Origin: Planctomycetota bacterium
GTDB taxonomy: Bacteria; Planctomycetota; UBA1135; UBA2386
DNA length: 64,000 nucleotides
Reading direction: 5' to 3'
Assembly: GCA_020638655.1 (NCBI GenBank)
Contig: JACKIC010000009.1
Location: 124,001 to 188,000 of the forward strand
Of this stretch, positions 8,136 to 16,311 are shown piece by piece. Every line of letters begins with the position of its first letter. Position 1 is the stretch's first letter. A model generated the notes under the pieces. That model saw nothing but the letters and a program-made list of their open reading frames with translations, was not told the origin of the DNA and searched no databases. The translations under genes were made by a program, and so were the position numbers.

Positions 8136-10712
8136 TTGCCGCCCGATCGCGACTACCTGCACCGACTGGCCGACATCGCGTCGCGTCGGGCCGACCACCG
8201 CGCCGTCGAGGCCGTCGAGGGCAACGTCACCTATGCGCAGCTCGACCAGCTCACGAACCAGCTGGCCCATCGCCTGATCGCGCTCGGCGTCACGCGGGAG
8301 ACCCTGGTCGGCATCTCCGTGCCGCGCGGCGCGCTCGAGTTGGTGGCGATGTTGGCGGTCTCCAAGGCGGGCGGCGCCTACGTCCCGTTGGACCCTACGC
8401 ATCCGACCGAACGGCTCGTGCAGATGGTGTCCGATGCGCGCCCCAAGGTGCTGCTGGTGCATCCTGCGTCGCAGCTGGACCTGGCCCGCTGCAAGGGCCC
8501 GCAGTTGATCGTCGCCCCGGATCTGGCGACCGTGACTGCGGGACAGCCGGTCACGCGACCGCAGGTGGAGCACACGCCCGAGCAGCTCGCCTACGTCCTG
8601 TTCACCTCGGGCTCCACGGGCCGCCCCAAGGGCGTCGAGGTCACGCGCGGCGCCTTCACGAACTTCCTGCGTTCGATGGCCCACACGCCGGGGATCGCCG
8701 AGTCGGATCGGCTGCTCGCGATCACCACCACGGCCTTCGACATCGCGGGCCTCGAGCTGTTCCTGCCGCTGTGGGCCGGCGCCACGGTCGTCATCGCCGA
8801 CTCACATGCCGCTCGCGATGCGCGCTTGCTGCGCCGCATCCTCGAGACCCGCGACATCTCCATGATGCAGGCCACGCCGGCCATGTGGCGGCTGCTGCTG
8901 CAGAGCGGCTGGCGCGGCGACCAGAAGCTCCGCCTGCTGTGCGGCGGTGAAGCGATGACACCCGAACTCGCCGATCGCCTGCTCGCGGCGGGCGGCGAAC
9001 TCTGGAACATGTACGGGCCGACCGAGACGACCGTGTGGTCGTCGCTGGATCGCATCGTGCCGGGCTACGACAAGATCACGATCGGCAGCCCCATCGACGA
9101 GACCGAGATCCTGATCCTCGACGATCAGCTGCTGCCGACTCCGCCCGGACACGAAGGCGAGATCTGCATCGGCGGCACCGGCCTCGCGCGCGGCTATCAC
9201 AAGCGCGACGACCTGACCGCCGAGCGCTTCGTCCGGCTGCCCGATCAGCCCGACAAGCGCATCTACCGGACCGGCGACGTCGGCCGCGCGCTGCCGGACG
9301 GGCGCTTCGAGTGCCTCGGCCGACGCGACCACCAGGTGAAGATCCGCGGCTTCCGCATCGAGCTCGGCGAGATCGAGGCGGTGCTGACCTCGGTGCCCAG
9401 CGTCGTGCAGGTGTTGGTCACGGCCAATCAGCGCGAGGACGGCGATCCGTCGTTGGTGGCCTACTGGGTCGGTGACGCCGACCGCGACGAGCTGATCCGG
9501 GCCGCGCGCCGCCAGCTGCCGGCCTACATGATCCCGAGCGCCTACGTGCAGCTCGAGGCGTTCCCGCTGAACACGAGCGGCAAGGTCGATCGGCACCGGC
9601 TGCCGAGCCCGCAGAACTGCACCGTCGAGGCCGCGACGGTGAACCGCCCGCGCAACGACCACGAGACCCGCATCGCGCTGATCTGGCGCGAGACGCTGGG
9701 GCTGCAGGACGTGCCCGTGGACGAGAGCTTCTTCCACCTCGGCGGCACCTCGGCCCTGGCGCTCAAGACCATCCTGAAGATCGAGGCCGAACTCGGCATC
9801 GACATTCCGGTGCAGGCGTTCTTCGAGGCCCCGACGGTCGAGGGGCTGGCGGCGCGGTTCGGCACGCACTACGCGCCGGACACCCCGATCGTCGCCAGAC
9901 TGCACCGCGGCGACGACGACAAGGAACCGCTGTTCTGCCTGCTCGGCGTGCACGTGTACCAGGACCTGGCGCTGGCCCTGCGCGGCGACCGCACCGTGAT
10001 CGGCATCCACGTCCCGTTCGCGCACGCCCCCACGCAGGCGCCGCTGAACACGCTGCACCAGGTCGCCGCGCGCTACGTCGAGATCATCCGCAAGCACCAA
10101 CCGTCCGGCCCCTACAACCTGCTGGGGTTCTGCTTCGGCGGGATCGTCGCCTACGAGGCGGCCCGCCAACTCGAAGCGCAGGGCGAATCGGTGCACATGG
10201 TCGTGGTGCTCGACGCGCTGCTGCCCAGCGGCGTCAAGGTCGACTGGACCCTGCGGCTGCGCAACTACTCACGCCGCGTGCTGATCGGCGGTCCCGCGGA
10301 GGCAGCCAAGCTGGCGCTGCGCCTGGGTCAGAGGGTCCGACGGCGCTGGGGCCGGCTCGGCTGGCCCAGGCTCAACGGCGAGGTCGGCGGCAAGGAGGAG
10401 CTGGGCTTCGAGGGACCGGCCGCGGACGCCGTCGTCGCCGAGTTCGCCAAGACCCGGACCTCCTTGAGCACGCACCTGCTGATGGTGCGCGCCACCGGCG
10501 AGGACCAGACGCAGTGGCTGCAGGTCGCGGACGACTACGACTGGGGCGGGCGGGCCAGGAACGTGCACATCGAGAACATGCCCTGCAGCCACGAGGAACT
10601 GCTGCAGGAGCCGTTCGTGCGACACCTCGCCGGTGCGGTCAGTTCGGTGCTGGGCAGGGCCCCGTTGTCGGCGGACCTGAGCAACCACCGAAAGCAGGCG
10701 CGCCGACCGTAG
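8136..10712 (+). CDS. Stand-alone NRPS-like enzyme: adenylation - carrier - thioesterase
   Basis: An 858-aa single-module enzyme without a condensation domain. The adenylation domain (about 1-490) has A3 LFTSGSTGRPKG (about 155), A4 FDIAGLELFLPL, A5 NMYGPTETT, A7 YRTGDVGRALPDGRFECLGRRD and the A10 Lys483 in NTSGKVDR. The Asp after Phe in A4 is the usual anchor for an alpha-amino group, so an amino acid substrate is likely. The carrier domain has its phosphopantetheine Ser539 in LGGTSALAL. The thioesterase (about 595-858) has GFCFGG with Cys666 where Ser is usual, Asp693 and His819. A-PCP-TE enzymes such as atromentin or ralfuranone synthetases load, condense and release without condensation domains. 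The gene starts with TTG and has no clear ribosome-binding site. A methyltransferase gene faces it 10 bp downstream. Confidence 0.9.
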   Translation: MPPDRDYLHRLADIASRRADHRAVEAVEGNVTYAQLDQLTNQLAHRLIALGVTRETLVGISVPRGALELVAMLAVSKAGGAYVPLDPTHPTERLVQMVSDARPKVLLVHPASQLDLARCKGPQLIVAPDLATVTAGQPVTRPQVEHTPEQLAYVLFTSGSTGRPKGVEVTRGAFTNFLRSMAHTPGIAESDRLLAITTTAFDIAGLELFLPLWAGATVVIADSHAARDARLLRRILETRDISMMQATPAMWRLLLQSGWRGDQKLRLLCGGEAMTPELADRLLAAGGELWNMYGPTETTVWSSLDRIVPGYDKITIGSPIDETEILILDDQLLPTPPGHEGEICIGGTGLARGYHKRDDLTAERFVRLPDQPDKRIYRTGDVGRALPDGRFECLGRRDHQVKIRGFRIELGEIEAVLTSVPSVVQVLVTANQREDGDPSLVAYWVGDADRDELIRAARRQLPAYMIPSAYVQLEAFPLNTSGKVDRHRLPSPQNCTVEAATVNRPRNDHETRIALIWRETLGLQDVPVDESFFHLGGTSALALKTILKIEAELGIDIPVQAFFEAPTVEGLAARFGTHYAPDTPIVARLHRGDDDKEPLFCLLGVHVYQDLALALRGDRTVIGIHVPFAHAPTQAPLNTLHQVAARYVEIIRKHQPSGPYNLLGFCFGGIVAYEAARQLEAQGESVHMVVVLDALLPSGVKVDWTLRLRNYSRRVLIGGPAEAAKLALRLGQRVRRRWGRLGWPRLNGEVGGKEELGFEGPAADAVVAEFAKTRTSLSTHLLMVRATGEDQTQWLQVADDYDWGGRARNVHIENMPCSHEELLQEPFVRHLAGAVSSVLGRAPLSADLSNHRKQARRP

Positions 10713-10722
10713 AGTGAACTCG

Positions 10723-11436
10723 TCAGCGCCGCGCGACCGACCGGTAGATCGCGTGCGTGTCACCCCGAGCGCACAGCTCGAAGCCCGCGGCGATCCACTC
10801 GTCACCGTGGAACGGGTTGGTGTAGACGACGCGGATGTCGCGCGGCGATCGCTCCAGCGACGCTGCGACGCGCGCCGCGAACGCCTTCATCAGGCTGCGC
10901 TCGAACGGGTTGTAGAGGAACAGCACCAGCGGCTCGTCGGGCAGCTCGAACTCCAGCGCGTCCTGGCACCGCACCTCCACCTGCCGCGCACCGCCGACCG
11001 CCCGGGCCAGGTTGGTGCGGGCCACCGCGCACAGCGAAGAGGAGAACTCCACGCCGATGAGCCGGCGCCACGGCTGCCGCGCCGCCAGGATCAGCGCCCG
11101 CCCCTTGCCGCAGCCGACGTCGACGAAGGTGAAGCGCTCGGCGTCGACCGCGAGCGCCGTCATCGCGGCCTCGAACTCTTCGGGATCGCTGGCGATGTAG
11201 TCCACGGCCAGCCGCGCCGACGGGGTCGTCACCCCCATCGCGTGCAAGGGCACGACGCCGCCCGTGTCGACGCCGTGGGCGGCGTCGAACGCGCGATCGA
11301 CGCGACGCTTGTGCCGTCGCCACTGGGTCGGAGCAGCCAGGACTTCACGAACGCGGAAGCGCACGCTGCGGAACAGGCCGACCAGCGGCGCGAGCCACCG
11401 GTTGTCGGTCGGGTGCGGCAATTCGGGAGAGTCCAT
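10723..11436 (-). CDS. SAM-dependent methyltransferase
   Basis: A 237-aa class I methyltransferase. Motif I is FVDVGCGKGRALILAA (about 104-119), the strand-2 acidic residue is in IGVEFS, and motif IV is LFLYNPF. The NPF-type motif IV resembles N- or protein-directed methyltransferases, but the substrate is unknown. The N-terminal 80 residues (basic, aromatic) form a family-specific lid found in bacterial proteins related to the methyltransf_25 group. It is convergent with the NRPS-like gene (10 bp between stops), so shared function is possible but not implied by transcription. A TAGAAT box six bases before the ATG suggests its own promoter. Confidence 0.85.
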   Translation of the reverse strand: MDSPELPHPTDNRWLAPLVGLFRSVRFRVREVLAAPTQWRRHKRRVDRAFDAAHGVDTGGVVPLHAMGVTTPSARLAVDYIASDPEEFEAAMTALAVDAERFTFVDVGCGKGRALILAARQPWRRLIGVEFSSSLCAVARTNLARAVGGARQVEVRCQDALEFELPDEPLVLFLYNPFERSLMKAFAARVAASLERSPRDIRVVYTNPFHGDEWIAAGFELCARGDTHAIYRSVARR

Positions 11437-11442
11437 CGGGAC

Positions 11443-11448
11443 ATTCTA
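11443..11448 (-). promoter_or_regulatory. TAnnnT -10-like box before the methyltransferase
   Basis: Minus strand GTAGAATGTCCCG precedes the ATG at 11436. TAGAAT ends six bases from the start, so a leaderless message is predicted. Confidence 0.45.
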
Positions 11449-11457
11449 CGGCGCGAT

Positions 11458-11491
11458 GCGCGCGACCACGGACAAGACCGTGGTGCGCGCG
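11458..11491 (-). terminator. Hairpin downstream of the dikinase operon
   Basis: A GC-rich stem pairs the arm ACCACGG with CCGTGGT around the loop ACAAGA, extended on both sides by GCGCG/CGCGC with one bulge. It lies in the 119 bp between the dikinase stop and the next gene. No U-run follows on either strand, so termination is likely but not proven. Confidence 0.4.
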
Positions 11492-11555
11492 CCGAGCAGT
11501 CGTCCGCCGTTTCGCGGTTCGCGCGTTGGCATCGGCGGCTCGGCGCCGGCCGGCA

Positions 11556-14027
11556 CTATTCGACCCAGGGCCGCGCCTGCTTGATCAGCAGCGCCCCGTC
11601 CGCCGACACCTTGAACTCGACCTCCATCGCGAAGGTCGGGTCGTCGACGCGGCCGTAGCAGCGCGCGAAGTGCTCGTGCAGGGCGCGCAGGCAACGCCGC
11701 AGCTGCAGGCGCTGCGCGACGGTGAGCAGCGAGTCCTGTCCGGCTGGCGCGCGATTCGAGCGCTGCATGACCCGGTCACCGGCCGGATTGCGCGGCGACA
11801 GCAGCAGCTCCTCGGGCACCGACTCGGCCTGCGGGTTGGTCACCAGGTCGTCCCCGACCTGCACGTTGACGTAGTAGAGCAGCTTGTCGCGGTGCAGCTC
11901 CTGATAGAGCACGTCGCGGGTCACGGCGACGCCGTTGAGCCGTTCGTCCTCGCTGTTCGCGTGCAGCACCACGCCCATCGCCGCGGCGAAGTGGTCGACG
12001 CGGTAGAACTCGCGCTCCTCGAAGGCGCGGAAGTTCCACATGCTGGCGTAGACCTGGCGCACGGTCTTGGCGAGGTGGCCTTCCTTGGCACGGTGCGTGA
12101 ACGAGTCGTAGAGCCCGGCGCCCGAGAAGCCCGGCAGGTCCTCGTTGTTGGTGCTCGACCGGCAGCGGATCGGCTGGCCGTCGGGGAACCGCGACCGCAC
12201 CGCCTCGAGCGCCGCGTCGGCCCACGCCGGCATCTTGCCCTTCTCGATCGCCTTGCGGAACTTCTTCAGCGCGCGCTCGCGCGTCGCCGCGTCGCGCTGG
12301 AAGTCGCCCGTCTGCATCATCTGGCGCGCCATCTCGTAGAAGCCGTTGCTGCGCATGAAGTCGTCGTAGAACGCGAACGGCACCGCGTAGCCGTCGGGGC
12401 TCTGCACGCCGCCCTGGGCGCCGGCGAGCCCGCGCAGCACGGCGAGGTTGGCGGCCTTGACGCCGACGCGCACGGCGTCGGCGAAGCCGAGCTGGTCGAA
12501 CGGCAGGATCTCGCGCGCGTCGAGGTCGCGCGGCGGCACCTGGGTCTGCTGCGGCCGCAGCGCCACGAAGTGCGCCTCGACCTCCTCGGCCGTCGCCTCG
12601 CGCAGGGAGTAGCCGAGGTCGGTGACCTCGTAGCGCACGTACTTGCCGAGCAGCGCCTGCACGGCGGGAGCTGCCGCGACGTCGCGCACGAACGCGTTCG
12701 GCACGTCGTCCTGCACGGCGCGCAGGTTGACGTGCGACAGCGGCGTCTGCCGCACCCCGGTCAGCACGCCCGCGGTGCGCGGCATCTCGTTGGGCAGGGC
12801 ACGGTAGACGACCACGTCGCGCGCCGACGGGCGCTCGCCGGGCGCCATCAGGCGCAGCCGACCGAACGACACGGCCCGGTGCAGCGGCAGGAAGGCGACG
12901 TCGTCGGGCGTCGCCTCGGGGTCGAAGACCGGCAGCTTGCCCTGCACGTAGCGCTCGCGCTCGGTGCTCCAACGCTGCTTGGCCCGCGGCAGCAGGTTGT
13001 AGGCAAGGTTGCCGCGCAACAGGTCGCTGTGCCCCTGCAGCTGATCGAATGCGATCCGGATCGAGTCGTACGGGAACGCGTCGTTGGGCTCGAACTCGAA
13101 CGTGTAGAGCCCGGGCGCGCCGGCCGGCGACGCCAGCATCGGCCGGTAGACGAGCACGCCGCGCATGGTGCCGCTGCTGCCGCCGCCGCGCCCGAAGCCG
13201 CCGCCCTCGGACAACCCGATCGCGCCCATGAACATCGGGTGCGCGCGATAGACCTTGGTGTTCATGAAGTAGAGCCGCGGGTCGTCCGAGCCGACGCCTT
13301 CGAGCTGGAACTTGACGAACTGCATGCCGGCGAGGTGCGTGTCGATCATCACCTCCTCGCCCTGGTACGACAGCGCATCGAACGTGGCGCGGTCGGGGAT
13401 CGTCGCGGTGCCGTCCTCGGCCCGCAGCTCCTCGGGGCGCGGCACGCCCTGGTAACGCGCCTGGCCACCGCGGCCGCGACCGCCGAAGCCGCCAGGGCCT
13501 CCGGGACCGAAGCCGCCGCGGCCGCCCATCGTCGGCGCGAGTTCGTCCTCGGACAGCATGTCGTCACCGTCGCGGTCGAGCCGGTCGAGCGAACGCGCCG
13601 CGTCGGTGATCTCGTCCTCGAACAGCTCCCCGTCGCCGTCCTTGTCGAGCGCGCTCAGCACGGGGTCCATGCCGCCGGGCGGGCCGCCCATGCCGCCGGG
13701 GCCCCCCATGCCGGGACCGCCGGGACCGCGGAAACCGCCGCCGCGCGCGGGCGTCAGCTCCGCGGCGCTCAGGTTGCCGTCGCGGTCGGTGTCGAGCTGC
13801 AGCAGCGAACGCGCCGCGAAGTCGATCTCATCGCTCGACAGGGCGCCGTTCCCGTCGGTGTCGATCGCCTGCAGCAGCCGCGACGGCGGCATCGGCCGAC
13901 CGCCGCGACCGCCGCGCCCGAACGGGTCTTGCGCGATCGACGTGGCGACCAACAGACCGCCGAGCACGAGGCCGCGCAGCAGGCGCGGAGGAGCCACACG
14001 AGGAAGGAGGGCGAACATGCGATGCAT
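11556..14027 (-). CDS. Exported EF-hand protein with a glucan-water-dikinase-like (PEP/pyruvate-binding) core
   Basis: An 823-aa protein. A signal peptide (about residues 1-32) is followed by four EF-hand-like calcium loops (DTDGNGALSSDE at 56, DTDRDGNLSAAE at 79, DKDGDGELFEDE at 128, DRDGDDMLSEDE at 151) separated by Gly/Pro-rich linkers. Residues 190-400 are unassigned. Residues 405-440 contain TPLSHVNLRA, which matches the phosphohistidine segment of glucan water dikinases, with His432 as the candidate. The C-terminal ATP-grasp domain has VKAANLAVLRGL (Lys524), RSSTNNEDLPGFSGAGLYDS (623-642) and EVEF...KQARPW at the end. The domain order His-domain then nucleotide domain is that of GWD, not of PEP synthase. 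It is the last gene of a coupled operon: its ATG overlaps the VTC stop (TGATG). The acceptor is unknown. Confidence 0.85.
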   Translation of the reverse strand: MHRMFALLPRVAPPRLLRGLVLGGLLVATSIAQDPFGRGGRGGRPMPPSRLLQAIDTDGNGALSSDEIDFAARSLLQLDTDRDGNLSAAELTPARGGGFRGPGGPGMGGPGGMGGPPGGMDPVLSALDKDGDGELFEDEITDAARSLDRLDRDGDDMLSEDELAPTMGGRGGFGPGGPGGFGGRGRGGQARYQGVPRPEELRAEDGTATIPDRATFDALSYQGEEVMIDTHLAGMQFVKFQLEGVGSDDPRLYFMNTKVYRAHPMFMGAIGLSEGGGFGRGGGSSGTMRGVLVYRPMLASPAGAPGLYTFEFEPNDAFPYDSIRIAFDQLQGHSDLLRGNLAYNLLPRAKQRWSTERERYVQGKLPVFDPEATPDDVAFLPLHRAVSFGRLRLMAPGERPSARDVVVYRALPNEMPRTAGVLTGVRQTPLSHVNLRAVQDDVPNAFVRDVAAAPAVQALLGKYVRYEVTDLGYSLREATAEEVEAHFVALRPQQTQVPPRDLDAREILPFDQLGFADAVRVGVKAANLAVLRGLAGAQGGVQSPDGYAVPFAFYDDFMRSNGFYEMARQMMQTGDFQRDAATRERALKKFRKAIEKGKMPAWADAALEAVRSRFPDGQPIRCRSSTNNEDLPGFSGAGLYDSFTHRAKEGHLAKTVRQVYASMWNFRAFEEREFYRVDHFAAAMGVVLHANSEDERLNGVAVTRDVLYQELHRDKLLYYVNVQVGDDLVTNPQAESVPEELLLSPRNPAGDRVMQRSNRAPAGQDSLLTVAQRLQLRRCLRALHEHFARCYGRVDDPTFAMEVEFKVSADGALLIKQARPWVE

Positions 14028-14767
14028 CAATGGACGGAGACCAGGCCCAGGCGCAGGCAGGCCGTGACGTACTTGGAGAAGCTCGTGGAGCGCGTGCGCA
14101 GACCGCGCAGGACCCGCTGCGCCTCGCCGGCGCTCGCGAGCGGCGCCTTGCACTCGATCAGGGAGACGCCGGGCAGACGTTCGCCGAAGCGGCGCGCCAG
14201 GTGGCGGCGGTCGAGCAGCGGGTGGAACCGCAGGTCGTAGTCGAGCGTGAACCGCGCCGCGTCGAAGCCGAAGTGCTCGCGGCGGTACTCGACCAGGTTC
14301 ACGGCCTGCAGGTCGCGCAGCAGCAGCGCCTCGAAGCGCGCCGGCAACGCGCGCGCGAGCAGCGCCGGGATCTGCCGCAGGGGCGCGCCCAGCAGCGCGC
14401 CGCCCTCGGTGACCCGGAAGCGATGCTTGCCGGTCGTCTGGTGGTTGCGCCACTTGATCTCGAAGAAGCACGGGCCCGCCGGCTGTTCCTGGTCGTACCA
14501 GCGCAGCCGCAGCTTGTGACGCACACCGAGGCCGTCGAGGTTGGCGCGGCACGCGCTGAGGCGCGCGTCGTCGAAGTAGAGGCTGAACACGCGCGAGACC
14601 GGCCCCGCGTAGACGATCGGCCGCGCAAAACCGCGCAGGTGCGCGCGCAGCGTGTCGGTGTCGAAGCGCGTGAACACGTACTTCGACTCGTCGCGGGTGG
14701 CGATGTCGGGCCGGTCCTCGGCCTCGTCGCGCAAGGTCAGCGCGACGGCGTCGAGCGACGCGGCCAC
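14027..14767 (-). CDS. VTC-type polyphosphate polymerase domain protein
   Basis: A 246-aa protein of the CYTH-like VTC fold, the catalytic domain that makes polyphosphate from ATP in yeast Vtc4. Family features visible in order are the N-terminal SKYVF basic strand, a VSRVFSLYFDD segment (typical S-x-YFD), HKLRLRWY, CFFEIKWR (tunnel Glu and Lys), TLDYDLRF, LIECKAP and SFSKY near the C-terminus. The tunnel residues needed for triphosphate binding therefore appear to be present. The start is GTG at 14767, which overlaps the TAG of the DUF4956 gene (TAGTG), and its own TGA overlaps the dikinase ATG. Bacterial VTC proteins are commonly linked to DUF4956 and CotH-type kinases. Here the CotH place is taken by a GWD-like dikinase. 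It is cytosolic, probably at the membrane. Confidence 0.9.
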   Translation of the reverse strand: MAASLDAVALTLRDEAEDRPDIATRDESKYVFTRFDTDTLRAHLRGFARPIVYAGPVSRVFSLYFDDARLSACRANLDGLGVRHKLRLRWYDQEQPAGPCFFEIKWRNHQTTGKHRFRVTEGGALLGAPLRQIPALLARALPARFEALLLRDLQAVNLVEYRREHFGFDAARFTLDYDLRFHPLLDRRHLARRFGERLPGVSLIECKAPLASAGEAQRVLRGLRTRSTSFSKYVTACLRLGLVSVH

Positions 14768-15477
14768 TACGCGAGCGCCCTGCCGTCGACGAAGGAGATG
14801 TGGCAATCGGGCAGGCTGGTGCGCAGCGCGCCGACGATGTTGGGCGCGTCGCCGTCGCGCACGCCGCGCAGCTGCACGCGCAGCTGCCCCTCGCCGCCGT
14901 CGACCTCGCAGCGCTGCACGACCATGTTCGGGCACGTGCGGCGCACCGCGCCGAGCGCCGACTCCGCGCCGTCGCCGAGGTAACGGCTGGCCGGCCCGAC
15001 GACCGTGAGGAAGCCCTCGCCGGCGCCCGACGACGAGCGCATGCGGTCGAACACCAGCACGAACAGCGTCGCGACCACCACCAGCACCAGGGCCAGCCAC
15101 GGCGCCTCGGCGCCGAGTGCCAGGCCGATGCCGATGCACAAGAACAGGTAGACCAGCTCCTCGGGGTCCTTGATCGCCGCGCGGAAGCGCACGATCGACA
15201 GCGCCCCCACCAGGCCCAGCGACAGCGCCAGCGAGGTCTTCACGACCGAGATCACGGTGATCGTGACCAGCGTCAGCAGCGGGAACACCCGGGCGACGGA
15301 GTCGGCGGCCGGGTTGCGGCTGGTGCGGCTGTAGAGCGTGCGCACGTAGACCGCGAGCAACCCGCCGATCAGCAGGTAGATGGCGAGCGTGAGGGCGGTT
15401 TCGAGACCGGCTCCGGTGAAGGAGTCCGAGAGGCGCGGCCACGCCATCGCGGCCGGTTCTTGGGGGGCGAGCTTCAT
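14767..15477 (-). CDS. DUF4956 membrane protein
   Basis: A 236-aa protein with about four membrane helices between residues 25 and 140, then a soluble C-terminal alpha/beta domain of about 90 residues. The core LSLGLVGALSIVRFRAAIKD followed by PEELVYLFLCIGIGLALGA is the family signature of DUF4956. Its biochemical function is unknown. In other bacteria it is encoded beside VTC-like polyphosphate polymerases and CotH proteins, so it is a plausible membrane partner or polyphosphate conduit (inference). It is the first gene of the three-gene operon. The ATG at 15477 has no strong ribosome-binding site; MAWPRL ten codons later is an alternative start. Confidence 0.9.
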   Translation of the reverse strand: MKLAPQEPAAMAWPRLSDSFTGAGLETALTLAIYLLIGGLLAVYVRTLYSRTSRNPAADSVARVFPLLTLVTITVISVVKTSLALSLGLVGALSIVRFRAAIKDPEELVYLFLCIGIGLALGAEAPWLALVLVVVATLFVLVFDRMRSSSGAGEGFLTVVGPASRYLGDGAESALGAVRRTCPNMVVQRCEVDGGEGQLRVQLRGVRDGDAPNIVGALRTSLPDCHISFVDGRALA

Positions 15478-15638
15478 GCTTGAGGGGGCGGCCGCGGTCG
15501 GCGGGCGCGGGTAACGGAGGTGCTCCGATCTTCACACAGGCTTGTCACGACCGGGCATGGGAACCGGCGCCCATGCCACCGGGCAGTCCCGCGCGGCCGG
15601 GCCACGCCAAGAAAAACGAGAGCCGCGCGACAGGTTTT

Positions 15639-15654
15639 GTGAGTGTTCGCTCAC
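15639..15654 (+). promoter_or_regulatory. TetR-type operator
   Basis: GTGAGTGTTCGCTCAC is a 7-bp inverted repeat (GTGAGTG/CGCTCAC, one mismatch) with a 2-bp centre, the classical layout for TetR/AcrR binding. It lies 22-37 bases upstream of the regulator's start at 15676, just before a TTTATG sequence that could be the -10 box. Autorepression is the simplest reading. Confidence 0.7.
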
Positions 15655-15675
15655 TTTATGGCCGAGACTGCCGCC

Positions 15676-16311
15676 ATGCCCCGACCGAGCACCGCCGACC
15701 GACGCCGTCACGAACTGCTGCCGACCGTGGCCAGCGCCTTCGCCCAGACCGGCTACGCCCGCGCCACCACCGCCGACCTGGCGCGGCGCTGCGAGGTGCC
15801 CGAGAACACGCTGTTCCGGCTGTGGGGCGACAAGAAGCACATGTATCTGGCCGCGCTCGACCACCTCTACGAGCGCACCGTCGAGGTCTGGGGCCGCCGG
15901 CTGCAGGACCTGCCTGCCGCCGGCAGCGCCGCCGAGCGGCTGCTCGACTACGAGAGTGAGCACTACGGCGAGCACGGGCTCTACCGGATCATCTTCACCG
16001 GGCTCTCCGAGATCGACGACCCCGACATCCGCAAGGCGCTGCGCGGCATGTATCGGCGCTTCCACGAGTTCGTCGCCGCGCAGATCGGCGCGCACCGCGC
16101 CAGCCGCGGCGCGCCGGCCGCGCCCGACGCCGACCTGCTCGCCTGGGCCGTGATGGGCATGGCGACCATCGCCGGCATCGGCCGCGAGCTGCGCCTGGTC
16201 TCCGCCGCGCAGCAGCGCGACCTGTTCACCCACGTCGGCCGCGCCGTGCTGGAGCTCGGCGCGCCGACCCCACCAGTCACCTCACCCAACCAAACAGAGA
16301 GAGAACGATGA
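15676..16311 (+). CDS. TetR/AcrR family transcriptional regulator
   Basis: A 211-aa repressor-type regulator. The N-terminal helix-turn-helix is canonical: LPTVASAFAQTGYARATTAD, then LARRCEVPENTLFRLWGDKKHMYLAAL (about residues 10-60). The C-terminal two-thirds is the helical ligand/dimer domain and gives no clue to the ligand. The start at 15676 is chosen because the operator then sits in the promoter; in-frame ATG 15658 and GTG 15643 are alternatives, the latter inside the operator. Its TGA overlaps the ATG of the following lipoprotein gene (ATGA), so the two are co-regulated. It is divergent from the DUF4956 operon across about 200 bp, so control of that operon is also possible. Confidence 0.9.
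   Translation: MPRPSTADRRRHELLPTVASAFAQTGYARATTADLARRCEVPENTLFRLWGDKKHMYLAALDHLYERTVEVWGRRLQDLPAAGSAAERLLDYESEHYGEHGLYRIIFTGLSEIDDPDIRKALRGMYRRFHEFVAAQIGAHRASRGAPAAPDADLLAWAVMGMATIAGIGRELRLVSAAQQRDLFTHVGRAVLELGAPTPPVTSPNQTERER

Noticed and set aside
15643..15675. Upstream starts GTG 15643 and ATG 15658 for the TetR gene
   Set aside because: GTG 15643 lies inside the operator and 15658 overlaps the probable -10 sequence. The start at 15676 opens directly into the helix-turn-helix domain.
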